Source: Candidatus Lutibacillus vidarii (lineage in GTDB: Bacteria; Actinomycetota; Actinomycetes; Actinomycetales; Dermatophilaceae). From it: DNA of 64,000 bases. Made by a program: the position numbers and the translations under genes. The stretch lies in NCBI GenBank assembly GCA_016717165.1, contig JADKGA010000002.1, positions 1,054,001-1,118,000 of the forward strand, read 5' to 3'. Each line of letters begins with the position of its first letter. The first letter of the stretch is position 1. Of this stretch, positions 8,946 to 15,995 are shown one piece after another. Below the pieces are notes generated by a model. The model made no database searches and was not told the DNA's origin. It worked only from the letters and a program-made list of their open reading frames with translations.

Positions 8946-9066
8946 CTCCGGGGTCGGTGTAACTCCGAACCGGCGGTGAAAGTCCGCGACCCGACCGCAG
9001 CCAGCGGCCGGTTGACCTGGTGGAACTCCAGGACCGACGGTCAAAGTCCGGATGAGAGGCAGCACG
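8946..9066 (+). promoter_or_regulatory. FMN riboswitch (RFN element)
   Basis: The conserved RFN core blocks occur in the right order: a GGGGTCGGTGTAACTCC first block, ACCGGCGGTGAAAGTCCGCGA, then GACCTGGTGGAACTCCAGG, ACCGACGGTCAAAGTCCGGA and the closing GATGAGAG. FMN binding by this aptamer represses flavin biosynthesis or uptake genes in many bacteria. The only gene downstream on this strand is the pnuX-type transporter at 9182, so FMN most likely controls riboflavin import. Confidence 0.95.
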
Positions 9067-9090
9067 TTTCGTCGCGTGACGATGTCGGTA

Positions 9091-9169
9091 GGCCGCCTCG
9101 GCGGCCGCCCGGGGTCGGCGCGCGGCGGGGTGTCCCCGGAGTTCGTCCCTGTCAGAACGAACTCAAGGA
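9091..9169 (+). promoter_or_regulatory. Probable expression platform between FMN riboswitch and pnuX
   Basis: Two hairpins follow the aptamer. The first pairs GGCCGCC (9091-9097) with GGCGGCC (9100-9106). The second pairs GAGTTCGT (9139-9146) with ACGAACTC (9157-9164) and abuts AAGGA (9165-9169), the only candidate ribosome-binding site, 12 bases before the ATG at 9182. No U-tract follows either, so control at translation initiation is more likely than intrinsic termination. Confidence 0.45.
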
Positions 9170-9181
9170 CGAACACCAACC

Positions 9182-9916
9182 ATGAACACTGGCAACATCT
9201 TCCAGCAGCTCATCGCTGCGACCTTCCCCGTCGGTGGCTACGAGATGCACTATCTCGAGCTCATCGGCATCCTCATCGGCGCGGCATCGGCCTATCTGGG
9301 CATGAAGCGCTGGGTCTGGGCCTGGCCGGTCGGCATCATCGCCAACGTCATGCTCTTCTTCGTCTACCTCGGCGCACTCTTCGGGGCGGACCAGCGGATC
9401 CCGTTGTTCGGCCAGGCCGGGCGGCAGATCTTCTTCATCGCGACGAGCCTGTACGGCTGGTGGCGGTGGAACCAGTCCCGGCGGGCCCGAGGCGTCGACA
9501 CGGCCGGCCCGGCCATCACGCCGCGTTGGGCAACCTCCAGGGAGCGGACCGGCATCGTCGTCGGCTGGCTCCTCGGGACGGTCATCGTCCACCAGGTCTT
9601 CGTCGCGCTGTGGGACCTCGCCCCCAACCCCTACTGGACGCCGGCGTGGTGGTTCTACTGGTGCGACGCGTGGATCTTCGTCGGGTCGGTCATCGCGACC
9701 TACTCGATGGCCCGGGGCTGGAACGAGTTCTGGCTGGCCTGGATCGCCGTCGACCTCATCGGGGTGCCGCTGGGCTTCGCCACGAGCTATGTCCCGACGG
9801 CCGTGCTCTACATCTTCTACGGCATGTTCGTCCTCTACGGCTTCACCCAGTGGGTCAAGGCCACCCGGGAGGAACGGCCCGCGGAGCTGCCGACCGAGGA
9901 GCGGGCGCTGGCCTGA
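9182..9916 (+). CDS. pnuX: Riboflavin transporter of the PnuX/RibM type (PnuC superfamily)
   Basis: 244 residues with about 7 hydrophobic segments. The sequence FIATSLYGWWRWNQ, with its tryptophan cluster, is the substrate-site motif of the PnuC superfamily (facilitated vitamin carriers with 3+1+3 topology), and WWFYWCDAWIFVGSVIATY is the matching second-repeat motif. PnuC itself carries nicotinamide riboside, but actinobacterial members under an FMN riboswitch (PnuX of Corynebacterium, RibM of Streptomyces) carry riboflavin, so the riboswitch upstream decides the call. hisE follows 31 bases downstream. No riboflavin biosynthesis gene is in the window. Confidence 0.85.
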   Translation: MNTGNIFQQLIAATFPVGGYEMHYLELIGILIGAASAYLGMKRWVWAWPVGIIANVMLFFVYLGALFGADQRIPLFGQAGRQIFFIATSLYGWWRWNQSRRARGVDTAGPAITPRWATSRERTGIVVGWLLGTVIVHQVFVALWDLAPNPYWTPAWWFYWCDAWIFVGSVIATYSMARGWNEFWLAWIAVDLIGVPLGFATSYVPTAVLYIFYGMFVLYGFTQWVKATREERPAELPTEERALA

Positions 9917-9934
9917 CCAGCGGCCTGACCTGGG

Positions 9935-9940
9935 TACTCT
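9935..9940 (+). promoter_or_regulatory. -10 box of a leaderless hisE promoter
   Basis: TACTCT, then 7 bases (GGGCGGC), then the hisE GTG at 9948. Confidence 0.55.
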
Positions 9941-9947
9941 GGGCGGC

Positions 9948-10211
9948 GTGAAGACCTTCGATGGGCTGTTCGCCGAGCTCGCCGACAAGGCTGCACGCCG
10001 CCCGGAGGGATCCGGGACGGTTGCTGCCCTCGACGCCGGCGTGCACACGATCGGCAAGAAGCTCGTCGAGGAGGCCGCCGAGGCGTGGATGGCCGCCGAG
10101 CATGAGGGGCCGGAGCGCGCGGCCGAGGAGCTGAGCCAGCTGCTCTACCACGCGCAAGTGCTCATGCTCGCGACCGGGCTGACCCTCGACGACGTCTACG
10201 CCCACCTGTGA
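9948..10211 (+). CDS. hisE: Phosphoribosyl-ATP pyrophosphatase
   Basis: 87 residues, the usual size for a stand-alone HisE. Hydrolyses phosphoribosyl-ATP to phosphoribosyl-AMP and pyrophosphate, the second step of histidine synthesis. The all-alpha NTP-pyrophosphohydrolase motif is clear: GKKLVEEAAEAWMAAEHE (metal-binding acidic residues) and EELSQLLYHAQVLM. The start is the GTG at 9948 with no Shine-Dalgarno sequence and TACTCT 7 bases before it. The next step's enzyme, HisI, is encoded separately at 24607. hisG follows after a 147-base spacer that holds a tandem repeat. Confidence 0.92.
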   Translation: MKTFDGLFAELADKAARRPEGSGTVAALDAGVHTIGKKLVEEAAEAWMAAEHEGPERAAEELSQLLYHAQVLMLATGLTLDDVYAHL

Positions 10212-10270
10212 GGCCGGCCCGCAGGGGCGGGTTCGTCATACGAGAACCGGCCTGACCAGGCCCGACGCCA

Positions 10271-10343
10271 CGACACCGAAGGCCGCGACACCGAAGGCCA
10301 CGACACCGAAGGCCACGACACCGAAGGCCACGACACCGAAGGG
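10271..10343 (+). repeat. 15-bp tandem repeat between hisE and hisG
   Basis: Five units of CGACACCGAAGGCCA (start positions 10271, 10286, 10301, 10316, 10331). The first ends in G instead of A and the last is 13 bases. The period is a multiple of three and the stretch is open in the shared frame of hisE and hisG, reading as DTEGH repeats, but no start codon lies in that frame between the hisE stop and 10344. Confidence 0.9.
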
Positions 10344-10358
10344 ATGGAGCGAACCACC

Positions 10359-11204
10359 GTGCTGCGCATCGCCGTACCGAACAAGGGGGCGCTCTCCGAG
10401 CCGGCCATCGCCATGCTGCGCGAGGCGGGCTACCGGGTGCGCCGGGACGGTCGTGAGCTGGTGGTCGTCGACGGCGAGAACGAGGTCGAGTTCTTCTACC
10501 TGCGCCCGCGGGATATCGCGGTGTATGTCGGGTCGGGGACCGTCGACTGCGGCATCACCGGGCGCGACCTGCTCCTCGACTCCGGCAGTACCGCGGTGGA
10601 GGTGCTCGGGCTCGACTTCGGCGCCTCGACCTTCCGCTATGCCGCGCGGCCCGGTGAGGTCGCCGAGGTGGCCGATATCGCGGGTCGCCGGGTCGCCACC
10701 TCGTATGCCGGCCTCGTGTCGGCCCACCTGGCGCGGCTCGGGGTCGAGGCCGAGGTCGTCCGGCTCGACGGAGCCGTCGAGACCGCGATCACCCTCGGGG
10801 TGGCCGACGTCATCGCCGATGTCGTCGAGACCGGGGCCACCCTGCGCAGCCAGGGGTTGCAGGTCTTCGGCGAGCCGATCCTGCGCAGCGAGGCGGTCCT
10901 CATCCGCCGGGCCGACAACGGCGAGCCGCCCGAGGTGGCGGTCCTGCACCGGCGGCTCCTGGGCGTCATCACCGCGCGGACCTATGTGCTCATGGACTAT
11001 GACGTCCCGGCCACCCTCATCGACGCCGCCTGCGCGGTGACACCCGGCTTGGAGTCGCCGACCGTCTCGCCGCTGCGCGACCCCCGGTGGGTCGCCGTCC
11101 GGGCCATGGTGCCGCGGAAGCAGACGAACCGCATCATGGACGAGCTGTACACCCTCGGGGCCCGAGGGATCCTCGTCACCGATATCCACGCCTGCCGACT
11201 ATGA
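10359..11204 (+). CDS. hisG: ATP phosphoribosyltransferase (long form)
   Basis: 281 residues. Catalyses the first, committed step of histidine synthesis, joining ATP and PRPP. The long form has a C-terminal ACT-like domain for histidine feedback (about residues 205-281, ending LYTLGARGILVTDIHACRL). The catalytic part has LRIAVPNKGALSEP at the start and GVADVIADVVETGATLRSQGL, the PRPP-binding loop. The GTG at 10359 is preferred over the ATG at 10344 because GGAG at 10346-10349 lies 9 bases before it and the product then starts like other family members. The ATG sits at the very end of the tandem repeat. The stop overlaps the next ATG. Confidence 0.92.
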   Translation: MLRIAVPNKGALSEPAIAMLREAGYRVRRDGRELVVVDGENEVEFFYLRPRDIAVYVGSGTVDCGITGRDLLLDSGSTAVEVLGLDFGASTFRYAARPGEVAEVADIAGRRVATSYAGLVSAHLARLGVEAEVVRLDGAVETAITLGVADVIADVVETGATLRSQGLQVFGEPILRSEAVLIRRADNGEPPEVAVLHRRLLGVITARTYVLMDYDVPATLIDAACAVTPGLESPTVSPLRDPRWVAVRAMVPRKQTNRIMDELYTLGARGILVTDIHACRL

Positions 11205-11623
11205 GCGACGACCCGTTCGCCCCCTTCCGGTCCCGCCGGGCCCGCGTGGTCACGCTCACGCTCGGCGCCGTTGCGGTGCTCGTCTTCGCTGCGGTCGGCG
11301 TCGGCCTGTATGTCGCCTCCGGGCATCCGGACCGGCTGCTCCTCGCCGCCTTCGGGCTGGCCGTCGCCGCGGTCTGCTGGCGGTACGCCTCGATCTGCGC
11401 GCTTCCGGACCGTGAGGGCCTCGTGGTCCGCAACCTACTGCTCACCCGGACGGTGGCCTGGTCGGCGGTGGAGCGGGTCGAGTATGGCGGCGGAACGCCC
11501 TGGCCGACCCTGGTCCTCGACGACGGTGACACGCTGGCGGTCATGGCGATCCAGCGGGCCGACGGGGCCCGGGCCGACGCCGAGGCGTCGCGGCTGGCGG
11601 CCCTGGTCCATGCGCTGGGCTGA
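11201..11623 (+). CDS. PH-domain membrane protein
   Basis: 140 residues. Two membrane segments (about residues 15-36 and 45-61) are followed by a small bacterial PH-like domain (GLVVRNLLLTRTVAWSAVERVEYGGG through ALVHAL). Such genes follow hisG in many actinobacteria; the function is unknown. ATG overlaps the hisG stop (ATGA), so translation is coupled. Confidence 0.75.
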   Translation: MSDDPFAPFRSRRARVVTLTLGAVAVLVFAAVGVGLYVASGHPDRLLLAAFGLAVAAVCWRYASICALPDREGLVVRNLLLTRTVAWSAVERVEYGGGTPWPTLVLDDGDTLAVMAIQRADGARADAEASRLAALVHALG

Positions 11624-11666
11624 CGCAGCAGGACGCGCCGGGCCGCAGCGGGCACAGCGGCGCTGC

Positions 11667-12239
11667 TCAGGAATCGGTGCGGAGCACCAGGTCGGCCTGC
11701 TCCCGCGTCCGGTCCGCGCCGAAGAGCGCCGCCTCCTGCCGGGCCCAGCGGTCCCAGTGCGGGGCGAAGGTGTCCCCGTCGCGCGCCAGCCCACGGCGCA
11801 TCCGCTCATCGTGGCCGGCCTCGACGAAGACGCGGACGGCGGCATACCCCCCGGCGGAGCCGACGCTGGAACCGCAGCCTTCGACGACGAGAAAGGCCGC
11901 GGGGGCGACGGTGCGGGACTCGCCCCACCGGCCGTGCTCCCAGTCCCAGACGCGGTAGCGCGCCTCGACCCCGCCGGACAGCGGCCCGAGCACCTGGCCG
12001 GTCAGCAGGTCGACCGCCTCGGCGAGCCCGTCCCAGCCGGGGACGATGTGGTCCATATGGACCGCCGCACAGTGCAGGGCGGCGCAGACCCCCTGGGCGA
12101 GGGTCGTCTTGCCCGAGCCGGCCGGGCCGTCGATGGCGATGACCCGGGTGGTCCCGCAGCGTGGCTGCGCGGACCGGGCGAGGGCGACCACCGCGGCCAC
12201 GTGCGCCGGGTCGGCCGGCTCGTCCACCTGAAACCACAC
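11667..12239 (-). CDS. Uridine-kinase-like P-loop protein
   Basis: 190 residues. Walker A motif GPAGSGKTT near residue 40 followed by the HMDHIVPGWDG segment and a downstream VVEGCGSS strand match the uridine kinase/phosphoribulokinase-like NMP kinase fold; a nucleoside or other small molecule is the likely phosphate acceptor. The reading frame extends to a GTG at 12248, but the GTG at 12239 is preferred because TAGGGT (12252-12247) lies exactly 7 bases before it, the leaderless arrangement. Divergent from hisF; the two start codons are 35 bases apart. Confidence 0.7.
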   Translation of the reverse strand: MWFQVDEPADPAHVAAVVALARSAQPRCGTTRVIAIDGPAGSGKTTLAQGVCAALHCAAVHMDHIVPGWDGLAEAVDLLTGQVLGPLSGGVEARYRVWDWEHGRWGESRTVAPAAFLVVEGCGSSVGSAGGYAAVRVFVEAGHDERMRRGLARDGDTFAPHWDRWARQEAALFGADRTREQADLVLRTDS

Positions 12240-12246
12240 GGCGGCC

Positions 12247-12252
12247 ACCCTA
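12247..12252 (-). promoter_or_regulatory. -10 box, leaderless uridine-kinase-like gene
   Basis: TAGGGT on the minus strand, 7 bases before the GTG at 12239. It lies back to back with the hisF -10 box, with only 10 bases between the hexamers. Confidence 0.55.
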
Positions 12253-12262
12253 GCCGCGCCGG

Positions 12263-12268
12263 TACGGT
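12263..12268 (+). promoter_or_regulatory. -10 box of a leaderless hisF promoter
   Basis: TACGGT followed by 6 bases and the hisF ATG at 12275; no ribosome-binding site in between. Confidence 0.55.
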
Positions 12269-12274
12269 GGCGGC

Positions 12275-13048
12275 ATGACGGTCGCGACCCGGGTCATCGC
12301 CTGCCTCGATGTGGACGCGGGCCGAGTGGTCAAGGGAGTGAACTTCGCGAACCTGCGCGATGCCGGTGACCCGGTCGAGCTGGCCCGCTCGTATGACGCC
12401 CAGGGCATCGACGAGCTGACCTTCCTCGACGTCACCGCCAGCTCGGGCCGCCGCGAGACGACCTACGACGTCGTCCGGCGCACCGCTGAGCAGGTCTTCA
12501 TCCCGCTCACCGTGGGCGGCGGGGTCCGCACCGTCGCCGATGTCGACGCGCTGCTTCGGGCCGGAGCGGACAAGGTCGGGGTCAACACGGCGGCGATCGC
12601 CCGCCCCGAGCTCATCGCCGAGATCGCCGACCGCTTCGGGGCCCAGGTGCTCGTCCTGTCGGCGGACGTACGGCGCCGACGCGGCCCGGACGGCCAGGCT
12701 CTCGGCGGCTTCGTCATGACGACCCACGGGGGCCAGGTGGCAGTCGACCTCGACGCCGTCCAGTGGTGTGCCCGGGCGGCCGAGCTCGGTGCCGGGGAGA
12801 TCCTGCTCAACTCGATGGACGCCGACGGCACCAAGGACGGTTTCGACCTCGAGCTCATCGCGGCTGTCCGGGCGGAGGTCGCCATACCGGTCATCGCCAG
12901 CGGGGGAGCGGGCGCTGTGGAGCACTTCGCCCCAGCGGTGCGGGCCGGGGCCGATGCGGTCCTGGCGGCCAGCGTCTTCCATTTCGGCGAGCTCACCGTG
13001 GCAGCGGTCAAGGCGGCTCTTCGGGCCGATGGTGTCGAGGTCCGCTGA
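12275..13048 (+). CDS. hisF: Imidazole glycerol phosphate synthase, cyclase subunit
   Basis: 257 residues, TIM barrel. With HisH it turns PRFAR and glutamine-derived ammonia into imidazole glycerol phosphate and AICAR. Catalytic Asp12 lies in ACLDVDAGRVVKG, and Asp131 in VLSADVRRRR, where the usual VDARR order of neighbours is swapped to ADVRR but the Asp is kept. Phosphate-binding loops GGGVR, SGGAGA and ASVFHFGE are present. hisH, hisA, hisB, hisC and hisD are not in the window; in many actinobacteria hisI directly follows hisF, but here it is 11.6 kb away. Confidence 0.95.
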   Translation: MTVATRVIACLDVDAGRVVKGVNFANLRDAGDPVELARSYDAQGIDELTFLDVTASSGRRETTYDVVRRTAEQVFIPLTVGGGVRTVADVDALLRAGADKVGVNTAAIARPELIAEIADRFGAQVLVLSADVRRRRGPDGQALGGFVMTTHGGQVAVDLDAVQWCARAAELGAGEILLNSMDADGTKDGFDLELIAAVRAEVAIPVIASGGAGAVEHFAPAVRAGADAVLAASVFHFGELTVAAVKAALRADGVEVR

Positions 13049-13148
13049 GCGTTCACACTGCCAGACAACCGAGTTCGCTAATCGGGGCGTAGCGGGCGCA
13101 GGCGGGCTGATCGAGGTCACAGGTCGGTCTCGCCGGGTAGATCGTCCC

Positions 13149-13177
13149 TTGCGTCACCTCACCCCCGCCCCTAACGT
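13149..13177 (+). promoter_or_regulatory. Putative promoter of the nucleoside ABC importer operon
   Basis: TTGCGT (13149-13154), 17 bases, TAACGT (13172-13177). Start of transcription would be near 13184, giving a leader of about 115-130 bases. The leader contains GAGGAGGG at 13221-13228 directly against an ATG and a second site GAGGGAG at 13287-13293. Confidence 0.45.
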
Positions 13178-13298
13178 CGCCACGACGACCTGCGTCCGAT
13201 CGAGCCGGATCGCCCTCAACGAGGAGGGATGACGGCGGGCGGGCGTGGGCCACACAGCGCTCCTGCCCATCCGGGCGGGTCTGATTGAGGGAGCATTG

Positions 13299-13316
13299 AT
13301 GGCTACGCGGTCATGA
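13299..13316 (+). other. Possible 5-codon leader ORF before the nucleoside-binding lipoprotein
   Basis: ATG at 13299, five codons (MATRS), then TGA overlapping the lipoprotein ATG at 13313 as ATGA. A good ribosome-binding site, GAGGGAG (13287-13293), is spaced 5 bases from this ATG but 19 from the lipoprotein ATG. Translational coupling through the mini-ORF would explain the spacing. Confidence 0.4.
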
Positions 13317-14446
13317 CTCGACGTCGGCGTGCGGGCATCGTCCTGGCCGCTGCAGCCGCCCTGGTGGCAGCCTGCAGCAGCAACACGGCGGGCAGCGGCG
13401 GCAACGCGACCGGCGGAACCTCCGGTACTGGGACGGCTGCGAAGGTCAAGGTCGCCTTCGTCTACGTCGGCCCCGTCGGCGACGCAGGTTGGACGAAGAA
13501 GCACGACGACGGGCGCAAGGAGCTCGAGGCGGCCCTGGGTGACAAGATCCAGACGACCTTCCTCGAGAGTGTCCCCGAGGGCGCCGAGAGCGAGGCCACC
13601 TTCGAGCGGCTCGCCCGCGAGGGCAACAAGGTCATCTTCGCGACCTCGTTCGGCTACATGGACCAGATGCTGGCCGTCGCCGCGAAGTACCCGGACGTTG
13701 TCTTCATGCACGCGACCGGCTACAAGACCTCGGCCAACATGGGCACCTACTTCGGTGCCGCTGAGGAGGCCCGCTACCTCTCCGGTATGGCTGCCGGCAG
13801 CGCCACGAAGTCCAACAAGCTCGGGTATGTCGCCGCCTTCCCGATCCCCGAGGTCATCCGCGGGATCAACGCCTTCACCCTCGGCGCCCAGAAGGTCAAC
13901 CCGAATGTCACCGTCGACGTCGTGTGGACCTCCACCTGGTTCAACCCGACGACCGAGAAGGAGGCCGCACAGTCGCTGCTCAACAAGGGCATCGACGTCA
14001 TCGGCCAGCACCAGGACACCCCTGGCCCGGGTGAGGCCGCCGAGGCCGCCGGAGCCAAGTGGGTCGGCTACAACGACGACATGTCCCGCTTCGCCCCCAA
14101 GGCGTGGCTGACCGCCCCGATGTGGGACTGGGGCCCGCTCTACATCAAGACCGTCCAGGACGTCATGGCGGGCACGTGGAAGACCGGGCAGTACTACGGC
14201 ACGATGGCCGACGGTCTGGTCAAGCTCGCTCCGGTTGCCGAGAGCGTGCCTGCGGACGTCCGCGCCGCGATCGAGGACACCCAGAAGAAGATCATCTCCG
14301 GCGAGTTCGCCCCGTTCACCGGCCCGATCTCCAAGCAGGACGGCAGCTCGGCGTATGCAGCGGGCGCGAAGGCCACCCTGGAGGAGCTCCTGAAGATGGA
14401 CTACTTCGTCAAGGGCGTCAACGGCAGCGCCTCCGGCAAGGGATGA
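13313..14446 (+). CDS. BMP-family nucleoside-binding lipoprotein of ABC importer
   Basis: 377 residues. A signal peptide with four arginines ends in the lipobox LVAAC (lipidated Cys21), and a Ser/Gly/Thr linker leads into a periplasmic-binding fold of the BMP/PnrA type: VAFVYVGPVGDAGWTKKHDDG, the GYMDQMLAVAAKYPDVVFMHATG segment and WVGYNDDMS. Members bind purine or pyrimidine nucleosides outside the membrane. An ATP-binding protein and two permeases of the matching type follow directly. Lipidation would use the lgt product encoded at 30986. Confidence 0.88.
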   Translation: MTRRRRAGIVLAAAAALVAACSSNTAGSGGNATGGTSGTGTAAKVKVAFVYVGPVGDAGWTKKHDDGRKELEAALGDKIQTTFLESVPEGAESEATFERLAREGNKVIFATSFGYMDQMLAVAAKYPDVVFMHATGYKTSANMGTYFGAAEEARYLSGMAAGSATKSNKLGYVAAFPIPEVIRGINAFTLGAQKVNPNVTVDVVWTSTWFNPTTEKEAAQSLLNKGIDVIGQHQDTPGPGEAAEAAGAKWVGYNDDMSRFAPKAWLTAPMWDWGPLYIKTVQDVMAGTWKTGQYYGTMADGLVKLAPVAESVPADVRAAIEDTQKKIISGEFAPFTGPISKQDGSSAYAAGAKATLEELLKMDYFVKGVNGSASGKG

Positions 14447-14450
14447 GTCG

Positions 14451-15995
14451 ATGAGTGACAACGTCCTCCCCGGGACGACGCCCGCGTCGTCCCGGGGGGT
14501 GGCGTTGGCCGCCCGGGGCGTGACCAAGCGGTTCCCCGGCGTCCTCGCCAACGCCGATGTCGACTTCGAGCTGCTCCAGGGCGAGGTTCACACCCTCCTC
14601 GGCGAGAACGGGGCCGGCAAAAGCACCCTGGCGGCGATGCTCTGCGGGCTGTACCAGCCCGACGAGGGCCAGATCTACCGCTCCGGCAAGCCGATCCGGC
14701 TCCGCAGCCCCCGCGAGGGTCTGGCGCATGGGATCGGCATGGTTCACCAGCACTTCCGGCTGATCCCCCGGTTCACCGTCGCCGAGAATGTCATCCTCGG
14801 TGACCCCAAGCAGTCCTTGCTGATGAAGCCCGGCGAGGCCGAGCGTCGGGTCGGCGAGATCAGCGAGCGCTTCGGGCTGCCGCTGGACCCGCGCGCGGTC
14901 GTCTCCGACCTCACCGTCGGGCAGCGCCAGCGGGTCGAGATCGTCAAGGTCCTTTACCGCGGCGCCGACGTCCTGCTCCTCGACGAGCCGACCGCGGTTC
15001 TGACTCCGCAGGAGGCGGAGACCCTGTTCGCGACCGTGCGCTCGATGACGAGCGAGGGCAAGGCCGTCGTCTTCATCAGCCACAAGCTCGGCGAGGTCAT
15101 GGCGGTGAGCGACCGGGTCACGGTCATGCGGGCCGGCCGGGTGACCGGCGAGGTCGCCACCAAGGACACCAGCGCCCGGAACCTCGCCGAGCTCATGGTC
15201 GGCCGGCCCGTCGAGCAGACCGTTCGGCGCGGCACGGGTCAGACGTCTGCAACGCCATACCTCGAGGCGCACGCGGTGCGCCTGGCCGACGCCGGGCGCA
15301 ATGTCCTCGACGACGTGACCTTGAGCGTCCACGGCGGCGAGATCGTCGGCATCGCCGGCGTTGCCGGGAACGGCCAGCGTGAGCTGGCAACCACCCTGGC
15401 CGGGATCACCGCGCCGACCTCGGGGTCGGTGCGTGTCGGCGGGGTCGACATCGGTGGCAAGGGGGCCAAGGCGGCCCGGCACGCGGGTCTGACCTTCGTT
15501 CCCGAGGACCGGCTCGGCACGGGTCTGGTCCCTGGGCTCTCGCTCACCGACAACATGCTCCTCACCCGGCGGCGCTCGTTCTTCGTCAACCGGCGCGCAG
15601 CCCGCGCCGAGCTGGCCGAGGCCATCGAGCGGTTCGAGATCAAGGCCCCGGGCACTGAGGCGGAGGCCCGCGTCCTCTCCGGCGGCAACGCCCAGAAGGT
15701 GCTCCTCGCGCGGGAGGTCTCCGACGCGGCCAAGGACGGCGACGTCCGAGCCCTCATCGTCTCCTCGCCGACGCGCGGCCTCGACATCGGGGCGGCCGAG
15801 TTCGTCCGCGAGCTGCTCCACCAGGTCCGGGTGGATGGCGGCGCCGTGCTCGTCATCAGCGAGGACCTCGACGAGGTGCGCAGCCTCGCCGACCGCATCG
15901 TCGTCCTGTACCGGGGCCAGATCGTCCTCTCGGGCGCGAGCGAGGAGCTCACCGTGGAACAGATCGGGATGGCAATGGCGGGAGTCAAGGAATGA
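14451..15995 (+). CDS. Nucleoside ABC importer, double ATP-binding protein
   Basis: 514 residues with two ABC domains, the type that pairs with BMP lipoproteins and two permeases. Domain 1 is canonical: GENGAGKST, LTVGQRQRVEI signature and VLLLDEPTA Walker B. Domain 2 (from about 265) has a Walker A-like GVAGNGQRELATT without the GKS/T, signature LSGGNAQKVLLAREV and LIVSSPTRGLDIGA in place of the Walker B, so hydrolysis at that site is probably weak or lost, as is usual in this sugar/nucleoside family. It starts 4 bases after the lipoprotein stop and overlaps the permease start. Confidence 0.9.
   Translation: MSDNVLPGTTPASSRGVALAARGVTKRFPGVLANADVDFELLQGEVHTLLGENGAGKSTLAAMLCGLYQPDEGQIYRSGKPIRLRSPREGLAHGIGMVHQHFRLIPRFTVAENVILGDPKQSLLMKPGEAERRVGEISERFGLPLDPRAVVSDLTVGQRQRVEIVKVLYRGADVLLLDEPTAVLTPQEAETLFATVRSMTSEGKAVVFISHKLGEVMAVSDRVTVMRAGRVTGEVATKDTSARNLAELMVGRPVEQTVRRGTGQTSATPYLEAHAVRLADAGRNVLDDVTLSVHGGEIVGIAGVAGNGQRELATTLAGITAPTSGSVRVGGVDIGGKGAKAARHAGLTFVPEDRLGTGLVPGLSLTDNMLLTRRRSFFVNRRAARAELAEAIERFEIKAPGTEAEARVLSGGNAQKVLLAREVSDAAKDGDVRALIVSSPTRGLDIGAAEFVRELLHQVRVDGGAVLVISEDLDEVRSLADRIVVLYRGQIVLSGASEELTVEQIGMAMAGVKE

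Noticed and set aside
8930..9179. Extended N-terminus of the hypothetical protein at 8103-8888
   Set aside because: That DNA is the FMN riboswitch leader on the other strand; the peptide there is low-complexity.
13229..13288. 19-codon ORF with GAGGAGGG directly before its ATG
   Set aside because: The Shine-Dalgarno sequence is too close to the start (about one base), and the peptide has no recognisable feature.
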